A stretch of DNA of 64,000 bases from [Lactobacillus] rogosae (GTDB taxonomy: Bacteria > Bacillota > Clostridia > Lachnospirales > Lachnospiraceae): the NCBI GenBank assembly GCA_900112995.1, contig FONU01000019.1:16639-80638 (forward strand). Reading direction: 5' to 3'. This document shows, piece after piece, positions 9,287-18,721 of the stretch; the stretch's first letter is position 1; each line of letters starts with the position of its first letter. The position numbers were made by a program, and so were the translations under genes. The notes beneath the pieces are model-generated. The model made no database searches. It was given only the letters and a program-made list of their open reading frames with translations, and was not told where the DNA came from.

Positions 9287-10327
9287 TTATTTTAATATAT
9301 TAAGTACACTTCTAATTCCTTCTTCTATTCCATATGACGGCTTCCACCCAAGATTACATAGCTTTTCTGCATTCAATATCTGGTTTCTTATCGGACTTCT
9401 ATTAGCAATATCCCGATTAGTTGGATTTTCCATTATAACCTTTGTACCGGCTATTTGAGCTATTGTTTTAGCAAAATCTGCTATAGTCAGCACACTATCA
9501 GGATTAGAACAATTATATGCCTCTGCGCTTTTACCATTAATTAATGCTGTTAATATACCAGCAGCACAATCTGCAACATAGCAATATGAACGCATCTGCT
9601 CACCAGAACTTTTTAATACTATGTTTTTTCCTTCCATAGCATTTCTTATAAACTGGGCATTAGCCCTGTTATCATTCTTTGTAATAGTTGGACCGTACGT
9701 ATGACAAGGTCTTACTATCACCACATCAGTCCCATATTCTTTATTATAAGAAACACAGAGATTTTCTGTCGTTCTTTTACTCAATGGATAACATGATCTT
9801 GACATAAGAACATCTACATTTCCAAGCTGTTCTTCTTTAACTCCATTTATATCAGCACTTATATTCCCGTATACTTCACCCGAAGAAACGTATAATACCC
9901 TTCTCGTGCTATGCTTTCTTGCATACTCTAATATGTTATATGTGCTATTTACATTACCAACTATTGTTTCCACTGGATTATTAGTAAAAGCTGTAGGATA
10001 TGCATTACCTGCTGCGTGTATTATATAGTCAATATCCATATCGAATTTTATGTCTTTTAACATATCATATTCTACATAATGTACTTTATATGGACACTGG
10101 CTGAATCTTTCACTATATCTATCATTATTTCTGCACGCAGCATACACGCATATATTAGCATTATATATCTGACTATATGCCAGTATTGTATCCACTATAT
10201 ATGAGCCAATAGTCCCTGTTGCACCTGTCACCAATATCTTTTTGTTTTTTAACTGTTCTATTCCTACTGTCATACCTATGGTAATTTTTAAATCTTCCAT
10301 ATAAACAGCATTATTATATATCTTCAT
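9287..10327 (-). CDS. NAD-dependent sugar epimerase/dehydratase (extended SDR)
   Basis: This 346-residue protein has the extended short-chain dehydrogenase pattern: KILVTGATGTIGSYIVD for NAD binding near residue 30, IIHAAGNAYP near 100, SSGEVYG, and a YPLSKRTTE motif supplying the catalytic tyrosine and lysine. RPCHTYGP follows, as in nucleotide-sugar epimerases and dehydratases. It ends 3 bases before the cytidylyltransferase gene begins in the opposite reading sense of the operon, so the two probably act on the same CDP-linked substrate. Confidence 0.85.
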   Translation of the reverse strand: MKIYNNAVYMEDLKITIGMTVGIEQLKNKKILVTGATGTIGSYIVDTILAYSQIYNANICVYAACRNNDRYSERFSQCPYKVHYVEYDMLKDIKFDMDIDYIIHAAGNAYPTAFTNNPVETIVGNVNSTYNILEYARKHSTRRVLYVSSGEVYGNISADINGVKEEQLGNVDVLMSRSCYPLSKRTTENLCVSYNKEYGTDVVIVRPCHTYGPTITKNDNRANAQFIRNAMEGKNIVLKSSGEQMRSYCYVADCAAGILTALINGKSAEAYNCSNPDSVLTIADFAKTIAQIAGTKVIMENPTNRDIANRSPIRNQILNAEKLCNLGWKPSYGIEEGIRSVLNILK

Positions 10328-10330
10328 ATG

Positions 10331-11047
10331 TTATCCCTTTAACCAGTCAGATCTCTTTGCCAATAACAACGCTTTAAATATATCTATATCATCAACTGTC
10401 GTTAACTTTATATTCTTTTCAGAACCTGCTGAAAAATAAACCTGCTCACCCATTTCTATCTTAAGCGTACACGAAGCTATTGAATTAGTTATTCCTGCTT
10501 CAAGCGCCCTCTTGTGTAAATCACATATATCACCAAGATAAAATCCTTGTGGTGTCTGTGTTCTCTTTAGATTATCCCTCGGATAACTTCCTGTTGAAAT
10601 TTTACCATCTTCAGTACTTAACATAGCTTCTGCACAAGGTATTGTAGCTATAGCACAACCATACTGCTTTGTCTTAACTATGCAGTCTGATATAATCTCC
10701 TGTGATACCATCGGTCTGATTGCATCGTGAATAAGCACTATATCATCTTTATTAAAATGCTGCGCAAGTTCATATACGCCATTTCTTATAGAACCTTGTC
10801 CATTATCTCCACCTTTTACAATATATTCCAATTTGGATATATTAAACTGATTAGCATACGCTCTTAATACCTGTTCCCAGCCTTCAAGACAAACTACAGC
10901 TATACTGTCTATATCCGCGTGATTTTGAAATGCTTCTAATGTATAGACTATTACTGGTTTTTCGTTAACTGTAAGAAACTGCTTAGGTATGTCCTGATGC
11001 ATACGTACACCCGAACCACCTGCTATTATTAATGCAATATTTGCCAT
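10331..11047 (-). CDS. IspD/TarI-like cytidylyltransferase
   Basis: The 238-residue protein matches IspD-family cytidylyltransferases: ALIIAGGSGVRMHQDIPKQF at the N-terminus binds CTP, followed by VLIHDAIRPMVS and KRTQTPQGF. The family makes CDP-methylerythritol (IspD) or CDP-ribitol (TarI). Its place among LicD genes and next to an epimerase favours a CDP-polyol or CDP-sugar for surface glycan assembly rather than isoprenoid synthesis. It is followed closely by the SDR gene. A housekeeping IspD would be expected elsewhere in the genome. Confidence 0.8.
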   Translation of the reverse strand: MANIALIIAGGSGVRMHQDIPKQFLTVNEKPVIVYTLEAFQNHADIDSIAVVCLEGWEQVLRAYANQFNISKLEYIVKGGDNGQGSIRNGVYELAQHFNKDDIVLIHDAIRPMVSQEIISDCIVKTKQYGCAIATIPCAEAMLSTEDGKISTGSYPRDNLKRTQTPQGFYLGDICDLHKRALEAGITNSIASCTLKIEMGEQVYFSAGSEKNIKLTTVDDIDIFKALLLAKRSDWLKG

Positions 11048-11063
11048 ATTATCACACCTTTTG

Positions 11064-11942
11064 TTATATATTTTCTTTTTTATATCTATCCTGTATTTCC
11101 TGTAACGTAATTTCTTTAGTTAATATTTTTGATGCAGCAACATTTAGACTATTACGGTCTTTTTCAGGTGGTGGCGTCATATAATCACCATATAATAATG
11201 TAAGATATCTATCATAATCTTTTATTGCTTTAAACTTCATGCCTTCAAATTCCAGCTCTATATATTCTGAAAAACATTCTGCTGGCATTCCATATTTACA
11301 ATCCTTTTTAGGATATGGATAAAGTAAATGACTTACAAGTTCTGTATCTTTCTTGTTACATTTATATGCAACTGCATTTCTCATCTTAAATACTACATTT
11401 CTAGGAACTCTGTACAAAAGATTATATATACTTCTAAGTAATATATTATTCCCCTTATCCTTACCTATTTCTGAATATAATATTTTTCTAAGCAAAACAT
11501 TGTATATATAAAATAAACTCCTACCTATTTTATTATCAGGTACATTATCCACAACAAATACATCTATGCATATTCCTGTTTTATATTTTAAATGCTCCTG
11601 CCCACTTCTTACATATTCAGTATCTTTATGTCTTAATTTGGCATAGCCCCATCTATAATATGGGTCTGTCCTATATTCCTGTAAAAAGAATTCATTCTTT
11701 TTTAATTCTTTTTTACAAGCTCTGTAAAATTTAGCGTATTCATGTCTTGTAAAGATAACATCTGCATCTTCATCCCACGGAACGAATCCTTTATGTCTTA
11801 CCGCTCCTAACAGTGTTCCTCCATCAAGAGAATAATCTATATTGTATTTTCTACATATTCTATCTACTTCAACAATTAACTCAAGCTCGTTTAACTGTAG
11901 ATTTCTATGCTGTTCATCTGATAACTTTACAATTGTATTCAT
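11064..11942 (-). CDS. LicD-family phosphotransferase, copy 1
   Basis: This 292-residue LicD-family protein has the nucleotidyltransferase-fold signature DGGTLLGAVRHKGFVPWDED near residues 41-60. The usual DDDID is altered here to DEDAD, still acidic. Near the C-terminus, LYGDYMTPPP matches the closing motif of the other copies. LicD proteins transfer phosphocholine or related CDP-activated groups to sugars. This is the most divergent of the four copies. The cytidylyltransferase gene lies immediately downstream, consistent with a CDP-linked donor. Confidence 0.8.
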   Translation of the reverse strand: MNTIVKLSDEQHRNLQLNELELIVEVDRICRKYNIDYSLDGGTLLGAVRHKGFVPWDEDADVIFTRHEYAKFYRACKKELKKNEFFLQEYRTDPYYRWGYAKLRHKDTEYVRSGQEHLKYKTGICIDVFVVDNVPDNKIGRSLFYIYNVLLRKILYSEIGKDKGNNILLRSIYNLLYRVPRNVVFKMRNAVAYKCNKKDTELVSHLLYPYPKKDCKYGMPAECFSEYIELEFEGMKFKAIKDYDRYLTLLYGDYMTPPPEKDRNSLNVAASKILTKEITLQEIQDRYKKENI

Positions 11943-11974
11943 TATAAATTACCTCTTTCTAATCTGTGGAAACT

Positions 11975-12880
11975 TTAATTACCACGCATTTCTTGTATTA
12001 TTTTATCCTGTTCTTTATAAAATGGATAATTATGAGTAATCTCCTTAATTGGAGTCATATAATTATCTCCGAATTTAATTCTTAAAATTTTATCATATTC
12101 CCTAGGTACTGGCACTGTTACTGTTTCAAACGGAATTTCAATCAAATCATCAAACCATTCCTTAGGAAAATGAAAATTATTCTGCCAGATTAATCTCCAT
12201 ATTCCAGCAACTTCATCTGCATCTTCCGGACCATATATACTGCATAATTTCTCCGCTAATCTAAGTAATGCTATTTTAAGAGGAACTGTCCTATCTATTG
12301 CAGTACCTGTTAACTGCTCTACCTGTCTTATATAATCATCTACATCTTCTTTAGAAATATCTGGAGATGCAACATTTTCAATAGCTCCTAATATAATATT
12401 TACAACTTCTATATGAAGTTCTCTTTCTTCCTTATCTCTTGACAGATAATCAAGTGGAAATATATCAATGCCCAATACATATGGACAACCATGATATTTT
12501 TTCATTCTGGCTTCATCATCAGATATCGTAGTCGAATTAACAACCCTTACGATTAATGAATCATACTCTGGTTCTAAATCCATACATAAAATCTTATATT
12601 CCTCTGGCAGTTCATCTTTTCCATACTTAATAAAATTCTGTAAGTCATCTCTTTTCATTCCGATATCGATATCATCGTCCCAGGGTATAAATCCTTTATG
12701 TCTTACCGCCCCCAATAATGTCCCATAATCTGCAAACCACTTTATATTATGTCTTTCACAAACCTTGCGTATCTCTTCCATAACTTCTATTTGACCTGCC
12801 CACGCACGCTTCATCATTGACTGGACTTCAAATCCTTCTCGAATTTCTGTTTCAAAATAACTATCTGGAAATACTGCCAT
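11975..12880 (-). CDS. LicD-family phosphotransferase, copy 2
   Basis: I choose the start at 12880 because AAGGAGG lies just upstream; the open frame runs further, to 12946, but that part overlaps the previous gene. The 301-residue protein has WFADYGTLLGAVRHKGFIPW followed by DDDIDIGM, the LicD catalytic core, and ends with FGDNYMTPIKE. The N-terminus (FEVQSMMKRAWAGQIEVMEE) resembles copy 4 at 17804-18709, so these two are closest relatives. It follows the CDP-glycerol-transferase-like gene by one base. Confidence 0.85.
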   Translation of the reverse strand: MAVFPDSYFETEIREGFEVQSMMKRAWAGQIEVMEEIRKVCERHNIKWFADYGTLLGAVRHKGFIPWDDDIDIGMKRDDLQNFIKYGKDELPEEYKILCMDLEPEYDSLIVRVVNSTTISDDEARMKKYHGCPYVLGIDIFPLDYLSRDKEERELHIEVVNIILGAIENVASPDISKEDVDDYIRQVEQLTGTAIDRTVPLKIALLRLAEKLCSIYGPEDADEVAGIWRLIWQNNFHFPKEWFDDLIEIPFETVTVPVPREYDKILRIKFGDNYMTPIKEITHNYPFYKEQDKIIQEMRGN

Positions 12881-12881
12881 T

Positions 12882-14390
12882 CTAAATTTCCTCCTTAATG
12901 AGCTTTTCAGAAAAATATCTATAAATCTTCTCTCCACAAGTGCCATCTAAATTTTCTGCCAAGTTCCTGCTCTCAACAATTTCTTTCTCTGTTACATTTT
13001 CTAAATTATCATTTACAAGATCATCCAAAAAATTATTAATTGCATATTCTTCTGACTCTCTGGCTGCAAAATACGCATATACAGATGGCTTACTAAATGC
13101 CTTATCTGCTGGTAAACTGCCTTTTGAATTATCATATATAATATTACTATTTAACAAATAAATAGGTTTCCCTAATACCTCAAACATATTGATAACGGAG
13201 CTGTAATCAGAACCTATATATGCATCTGAATATATTATTGTATTGGATACATCTCCTGTTTTGTCATATATTCCATAATCGCAACTGATAAATTCATTTA
13301 TTAATGCATTATAATCTTCTATCAGCTCTACTCTTAGTGATTTAATTGTTGCTTCCAGCAATGGATGTGGACGCCATATAATAACAACATCCTTTCTTTG
13401 TGAAACTATATCAAATAAATTTCTTAATTTATTAATCAAAGACTTATCATTGCCCTCAAATCCTAACAAATCACTTATAGTTGTATTCAACATAATCTTT
13501 TTCTTATCTGCTGATTTTTGAATCCATTCTTCTGGCACGCTGACTTTATCTTTACTATTAATTAATTTATCAAATTTGGGTGAGCCTAAAGCTATTACCT
13601 TATCAAAAAATCTTTCTTTCTCACACGATTTTTTAGCTGATTTTGATTGGACAACTATGCTGTCACACCTTAATAATGCTGGCAGCTGCTTATATTGGTC
13701 TGATATAAAACCTGAATTAACATAATAAGGAACATACACTAAATGCTTTATATATTTCTTTAATTCCACTGTATAATAATCAGGATGAACCGATGTAACA
13801 AGATTATATTTATCAAATGGATTATGTATAAACGCTAAATCCGGCTGCATTTCTCCAAGATTATATTCCTCAAAAGGTACTATCGGTACATTCTTTGGAA
13901 ATCTAAGTGCATCATAACGTGGCTCCCATTGCCCAGTCTGTCTATTTGCATCAAAATATGGTATTGCAACAACCTTACAGTCGAATCTGTTATCCTTTGC
14001 AAATTCAACCCATATACTTTCAAGGCTGTCCCACATATCTGCTTTATATGGAAGAAACACTACTCTATATTTAACCTTAACTTCTTTAATCTGCTTAATA
14101 ACACTATTAACTATATCATTTATCAGCTTGAAATATTTTTCTATTTCAGCATAACTGTCTGTCTGTGAAATACTATATATAATCTCACAATACTGCTCTA
14201 ATTCACTGACAATATACTTTAAATCTGAATCATTCTTTTCAATTTCATTTCCAACACTAATAGCTGCTTCCTGACATTTGATAAGACATTCATTCAATTC
14301 TTCTTTCGTATTGATGTTTATTATGCTTTTCTGAAAATTCAGCAGCGTATTCAGCAGCTGTAAAATATCTTTTTGAGTCCGGTTAAACAT
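12882..14390 (-). CDS. CDP-glycerol glycerophosphotransferase-like protein
   Basis: The 502-residue protein has a helical N-terminal region (about residues 1-105) and then a two-domain GT-B-like region. IWRPHPLLE and SDAYIGSDYSSVINMFEVLGKPIY near residue 400 resemble CDP-glycerol:polyglycerophosphate transferases (TagB/TagF family). Such enzymes move an alcohol phosphate from a CDP donor to a sugar or polyol. With the TagD-like and HisC-like genes nearby it recalls the Clostridioides difficile type A flagellin-modification set, where a protein of this family transfers a CDP-activated amino acid. That parallel is from family knowledge. Confidence 0.7.
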   Translation of the reverse strand: MFNRTQKDILQLLNTLLNFQKSIININTKEELNECLIKCQEAAISVGNEIEKNDSDLKYIVSELEQYCEIIYSISQTDSYAEIEKYFKLINDIVNSVIKQIKEVKVKYRVVFLPYKADMWDSLESIWVEFAKDNRFDCKVVAIPYFDANRQTGQWEPRYDALRFPKNVPIVPFEEYNLGEMQPDLAFIHNPFDKYNLVTSVHPDYYTVELKKYIKHLVYVPYYVNSGFISDQYKQLPALLRCDSIVVQSKSAKKSCEKERFFDKVIALGSPKFDKLINSKDKVSVPEEWIQKSADKKKIMLNTTISDLLGFEGNDKSLINKLRNLFDIVSQRKDVVIIWRPHPLLEATIKSLRVELIEDYNALINEFISCDYGIYDKTGDVSNTIIYSDAYIGSDYSSVINMFEVLGKPIYLLNSNIIYDNSKGSLPADKAFSKPSVYAYFAARESEEYAINNFLDDLVNDNLENVTEKEIVESRNLAENLDGTCGEKIYRYFSEKLIKEEI

Positions 14391-14397
14391 ATTATAC

Positions 14398-15288
14398 CTA
14401 TTGTTCCTTCTTTAAATAATCTGTATATGGTTTAAATGGATCTATCAATGCTCCTTTATGACATCCACCACCCTGTCTTGGTGTCATATAATCTCCATAC
14501 CATTTTTTTAGCACCTCATCATACCCTGCTGGTACTGGCATCTTAAAGCCTTCAAAATCCATATAAATTGTTTCATTAAATGCTGCTTTGGAAAAATATC
14601 TGTCATTGTCTCTTACTTCATCTACATAATATCCAACCATATCTGACTGCCCCCAATTATCTAATGTTAATTGCTCAAATATATGCTCTGCACTTATATA
14701 ATCATTTGATAATTGGACGACTGTATCTGTGTCCATTGTAAATTTTTCTCCAGCAAGCACCCCTTTTAACATTTTTATAGGATTGTTTATGCAGTCAAAT
14801 AGTTCTCTTTGAACCTTCTTAAATACTTTATCAGTATTAACACCATCATCAAATTCATCTAACGCATTAATATCTATAAACATTCCCTGATTAAATTCTT
14901 TTCCCTTATCTGGAAATTCTATTGCTGTAGTACTACTGTTCCTAAGCTTTGAAAAACACCAGGTTCTGCCACAGGAATTATACCAGTCCTGAAAATAATA
15001 AGGCTCTTTAAACACATCTTTTGCAACTAATTTTAATTTCTCATAATCATCACGCATCATACATAAATCAATATCATCATCCCAAGGTATAAACCCTTTA
15101 TGTCTTACAGCCCCGAGTAATGTTCCATATGCTGCATAATATTTTAAATTATGTTTCCTGCAAACTGAATCAAATTGCTGCCATAAATCGAGTCCAACTG
15201 CCCATATATGTTTCATTTCTTCCGACACATAATAATCTGCTCGAACCTCCGCTTTATAAAATGCCTCATCAAGTAATAATTCAGTCAT
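14398..15288 (-). CDS. LicD-family phosphotransferase, copy 3
   Basis: The 296-residue protein carries YYAAYGTLLGAVRHKGFIPW plus DDDIDLCM near residues 48-75, the LicD active-site region. It ends with KWYGDYMTPRQGGGCHKGAL, a C-terminal motif shared in outline by all four copies. The middle differs strongly from copies 2 and 4, suggesting a different acceptor or donor. It lies 7 bases upstream of the CDP-glycerol-transferase-like gene in the same operon and 21 bases after the HisC-like gene. Confidence 0.85.
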   Translation of the reverse strand: MTELLLDEAFYKAEVRADYYVSEEMKHIWAVGLDLWQQFDSVCRKHNLKYYAAYGTLLGAVRHKGFIPWDDDIDLCMMRDDYEKLKLVAKDVFKEPYYFQDWYNSCGRTWCFSKLRNSSTTAIEFPDKGKEFNQGMFIDINALDEFDDGVNTDKVFKKVQRELFDCINNPIKMLKGVLAGEKFTMDTDTVVQLSNDYISAEHIFEQLTLDNWGQSDMVGYYVDEVRDNDRYFSKAAFNETIYMDFEGFKMPVPAGYDEVLKKWYGDYMTPRQGGGCHKGALIDPFKPYTDYLKKEQ

Positions 15289-15309
15289 AATCTTCTCTTT
15301 TCTAATAAA

Positions 15310-16371
15310 TTATCTATCAATATCCAATAATGCTTCTAAGAACTGTTCCATATACTGTCTTTCACCTGTTGTAACTCTTAAGCATTTTCCAAGTGAGCCA
15401 ATACCAGAATAAGATTTTATTAATATCTTCTTTTCATTTTTCATCTTATTCACTATTTCATCAGCATCTACATTTCTTGGTTTTATAAATATAAAATTGC
15501 CCTCCTTAGCATTAACCTTATATCCATTAGCCACTAACTGGTCAATTATATATTTCTTTCCTGTTAACTGCTTCTCAATCAGATCATCTAACATTCCATC
15601 TTTTTCTATTATTGCCTGTGCAAATTTCATTGCAAATGCATTAGTATTATGAGGCGTGCAAAGATTAGCAATCATCTTTACTTCCTGTGGCTGGCCCACA
15701 ACATATCCAAGTCTTAAACTTCCAAGTGAGAACAACTTTGAAAATGTTCTTGTCAATAATATATGTGGATTATTAACCGCATATTGGATAAATGAGTTAT
15801 CATAAAAATACATATACGCTTCATCAACTAAAATAGTAATTTCATATTTCTTAGCTGCTTCAAGTATCTTTTCAAATTCTTCATTACTATATGCATTTCC
15901 CACTGGATTGTTAGGATTTAACAGCACTAATAAATCTACATCCTCGTTAAGTGCATCTATTATCGTGTCTGCTGATATTGTTAAATCATCATCATATTTA
16001 ACCTGTATGAATTCTCTGCCATACATCTGTGCATACACCTGATACATAGCATATGATGGAACAACACCGACTATTTTTCCTCCCGGTGCTGAAAATGCTT
16101 CAATAATATGTCTTATTCCTTCTGATGAGCCATTAACAAGACATATATTGTCATTATTTACATTTAAAAATTGAGCTAAGCATGTTTCAAACTCTAATGT
16201 CTCTGGATACTGTGATACAAACTTTGGTGTAATATCTTTTAATACTTCATCAATAAATTCCTGAGGAAGTCCTCCTGGATTTTCATTTAAGTCTAATCTT
16301 AAATACTGTTTTCTATTATTCTGATAAACTATTCTATGTAAATTAACTAAATTGGGGTTCACATAATACAT
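15310..16371 (-). CDS. HisC/CobD-like PLP aminotransferase or decarboxylase
   Basis: The 353-residue protein is a fold-type I PLP enzyme of the histidinol-phosphate aminotransferase group: LRLDLNENPGG, NGSSEGIRHI, LLNPNNPVG, LVDEAYMYF, and TRTFSKLFSLGSLRLGY containing the PLP lysine. Relatives include CobD, which decarboxylates threonine phosphate, and the HisC-like domain linked to a cytidylyltransferase in C. difficile flagellin modification. It lies 14 bases from the TagD-like fusion gene, so joint formation of a CDP-activated amino alcohol or amino acid is inferred. It is unlikely to be the histidine-pathway enzyme, as no his genes are near. Confidence 0.75.
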   Translation of the reverse strand: MYYVNPNLVNLHRIVYQNNRKQYLRLDLNENPGGLPQEFIDEVLKDITPKFVSQYPETLEFETCLAQFLNVNNDNICLVNGSSEGIRHIIEAFSAPGGKIVGVVPSYAMYQVYAQMYGREFIQVKYDDDLTISADTIIDALNEDVDLLVLLNPNNPVGNAYSNEEFEKILEAAKKYEITILVDEAYMYFYDNSFIQYAVNNPHILLTRTFSKLFSLGSLRLGYVVGQPQEVKMIANLCTPHNTNAFAMKFAQAIIEKDGMLDDLIEKQLTGKKYIIDQLVANGYKVNAKEGNFIFIKPRNVDADEIVNKMKNEKKILIKSYSGIGSLGKCLRVTTGERQYMEQFLEALLDIDR

Positions 16372-16385
16372 TTACTTTTCCACCT

Positions 16386-17735
16386 TTAAATAATATTCTT
16401 TTTCTTAACAAATTCTTCAACTATTGCTGTTATTGCAATAGATTCACCAGCTGTAAGCTTGTATGACTTTTCTCCATTTCCTCTTATCTTAGCAACGAAC
16501 TCACTTATTTCATATCTAAGTCCATCGCCTACAAATTTAGGTTCATAATGGTCTATTATTGTTTCATCCTCATACCTTACATCGAATTTCTCTGTAAGCC
16601 ACCAAGGTGACTGTGCTATAACATAGCCTTTTGTTCCTGCAACTATAAGCTGTCCTTCTGATTTAACCGCCATACCAACCTTTGCAGTTGCCATAGCATT
16701 TTCATATCTTATCTGAATTTTTGTATAATCATCTGTACCCAATTCATTATTAATACTGTCAAAAGACACTGATTTATAATCTTTGCCCAATATTTTTATT
16801 ATTGGCATAAGTGCATTACCACCATATTCAAGAAATGCTCCGCCATACTTTGCATCTGTCCTTTCTCTTGAATTAACAGATGCAATTCTTGAAAAACAGG
16901 CCTCCACATCACATATTTCTCCTATTTTTCCACTTTGAACAACATTAAGCAGCTGCTGAAATCCTGGACAATATGCCGCCTTTATAGCTTCCATAAGTAC
17001 AACATTGTTATCAGAAGCAATATCATATAGCTCTTCACTGTCTTTCTTGGTAAACGCTAATGGTTTTTCACATAGAACATGTTTATGTGCAAGTAATGCT
17101 TTCTTTACATAGTCATAATGAGTCTCGTGTGTAGATGCTATATATACAGCATCTACATTTTCCAGAAATCTATCATACTGTTCTGTTTCAATTGCAATTT
17201 CATATTCAGAACACTTTTTCTTGAATTTATTCACGCTCTCTATATCCGGATTATAGGCACTTGTAACAATAAGCCCACTTGCATATCTTGCCTCGGCAAC
17301 AAATCTTTCTGCAATACGCCCTGTTCCTACTATACCCATTTTAGTAATTTTATAATTGCTTCCTCTAAGCATTGTTGACGATATATTAGGTGTCCTATCC
17401 AAATAAACAACATCACAGAATGCTTTTAAATAATCAAATGTTCCTACCCAGTCTGAACCAACCGTAAATATATCTACACCATATTTCTGAATGTCCTCTA
17501 TCTTCTGACCTTCGTGATCTTCAACTATAATCATATCCGCAAAGCCAGTCTTTTTGACATTTTCTATTCTTTTCATAATAGGGTCAACTACATTTATTTT
17601 TCCACGCCACTCATCAAAATGTTCTGTTGTAACACCAACTATAAGATAATCTCCTAATGCCTTAGCTCTTTCAAGCAATTTATAATGTCCTTCATGGAAC
17701 AAATCATATGTTCCATATGTAATAACTTTCTTCAT
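16386..17735 (-). CDS. Fused TagD-like cytidylyltransferase and Gfo/Idh/MocA oxidoreductase
   Basis: I start at 17735 because GGAGG sits 7 bases before this ATG, giving 449 residues. Residues 1-130 match glycerol-3-phosphate cytidylyltransferases: TYGTYDLFHEGHYKLLERA with the HxGH motif, and ISSTMLR with the second nucleotide-binding motif. From about residue 131 a second Rossmann protein begins, MGIVGTGRIAERFV, then CEKPLAFTKKD with the EKP lysine typical of Gfo/Idh/MocA oxidoreductases. One chain may thus activate a phosphorylated polyol or amino compound as its CDP derivative and oxidise or reduce a sugar. Both domains appear intact. Confidence 0.85.
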   Translation of the reverse strand: MKKVITYGTYDLFHEGHYKLLERAKALGDYLIVGVTTEHFDEWRGKINVVDPIMKRIENVKKTGFADMIIVEDHEGQKIEDIQKYGVDIFTVGSDWVGTFDYLKAFCDVVYLDRTPNISSTMLRGSNYKITKMGIVGTGRIAERFVAEARYASGLIVTSAYNPDIESVNKFKKKCSEYEIAIETEQYDRFLENVDAVYIASTHETHYDYVKKALLAHKHVLCEKPLAFTKKDSEELYDIASDNNVVLMEAIKAAYCPGFQQLLNVVQSGKIGEICDVEACFSRIASVNSRERTDAKYGGAFLEYGGNALMPIIKILGKDYKSVSFDSINNELGTDDYTKIQIRYENAMATAKVGMAVKSEGQLIVAGTKGYVIAQSPWWLTEKFDVRYEDETIIDHYEPKFVGDGLRYEISEFVAKIRGNGEKSYKLTAGESIAITAIVEEFVKKKNII

Positions 17736-17803
17736 TAATAATCCTCCATGATTATGCATTCAGATTAACTAAATGTATTCTCACAACAATTTACAGCTTA
17801 TAT

Positions 17804-18709
17804 TTATGTATGCTGTTCCAAATATTCCTGCTGTTTCTTATAAAATGGGTAACTATGTGCCGCTCCCGTTCTCCTTGGTTTCATATATTCTTCACCATAA
17901 TTAAGTCTCAATATACCATCATACCCTTTAGGTACTGGGACTTTGATATACTCAAATGGAACCCATTCTGTTTCATCAAACCATTCAAGAGGCATAATAT
18001 AATTCATCTGTCCACGAATTCTTCGACCCATTTCACATAAATAATCTGACTCTTCCCTATTTGATAACATTGCAATATTGTCCGACATTCTCCATAACTG
18101 CTGTTTTAATGTATTATCTCTTATAAATTTAGTTTTACATATATCTTCTATCTTAACTAACCTTGACTCTAATTCGCCATTTTTACTCAGCTCTTCATAT
18201 CTTTGTGCAACGTCATATATAATTCCATAAACAAGCAACTGTGTTTCAGCAAACTCTTTATCTCTCGGAACATAATCCATCGGATTAATATCTATTCCTG
18301 CAACATATGGAAAATTGTAGAATTTATTTTGAATTTCCAGAGGCAGAGGCACTTTATTATAATTCATAATCGCAGCGCTTGGCTGACAATGCGTTCCCTC
18401 TGTATATAGACTGCTTACATAGAAATCAGTATAAATATCCTTATTCTTAAATATATCCAGCAACTTCATATAGTCTTCTCTTGGCATATCAAAGTCTATA
18501 TCATCATCCCAGGGAATAAACCCTTTATGTCTTACAGCTCCTAAAAGAGTTCCCCAGGATGCATATATTCTAAGTCCATACTGATTACATATATCCAATA
18601 ATTCACAGGCAAGTTCCATCTCTACAACCCACGCACGCTTCATCATAGATGAAATCTTAAACCCACATCTTTCTTCTTCCTTGAAATAATTATCATCCAA
18701 CTCCAGCAT
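17804..18709 (-). CDS. LicD-family phosphotransferase, copy 4
   Basis: This 301-residue protein has YASWGTLLGAVRHKGFIPW and DDDIDFDMPREDY near residues 50-75. It ends with LNYGEEYMKPRRTGAAHSYPF, like copy 2, with which it also shares SSMMKRAWVVEMELACE at the N-terminus. LicD proteins transfer CDP-activated phospho-groups to glycans. It lies 12 bases downstream of a GT2 gene and upstream of the TagD fusion in the same direction, so it belongs to the same transcription unit. Confidence 0.85.
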   Translation of the reverse strand: MLELDDNYFKEEERCGFKISSMMKRAWVVEMELACELLDICNQYGLRIYASWGTLLGAVRHKGFIPWDDDIDFDMPREDYMKLLDIFKNKDIYTDFYVSSLYTEGTHCQPSAAIMNYNKVPLPLEIQNKFYNFPYVAGIDINPMDYVPRDKEFAETQLLVYGIIYDVAQRYEELSKNGELESRLVKIEDICKTKFIRDNTLKQQLWRMSDNIAMLSNREESDYLCEMGRRIRGQMNYIMPLEWFDETEWVPFEYIKVPVPKGYDGILRLNYGEEYMKPRRTGAAHSYPFYKKQQEYLEQHT

Positions 18710-18721
18710 CCTTGCTACCTC

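Noticed and set aside
10331..11047. Housekeeping IspD of isoprenoid synthesis
   Set aside because: The family fits, but the position among LicD and glycan genes makes a CDP-polyol role more likely; the sequence alone does not decide.
15310..16371. Histidine-pathway HisC
   Set aside because: No other histidine genes are near, and pairing with a cytidylyltransferase fusion points to glycan modification.
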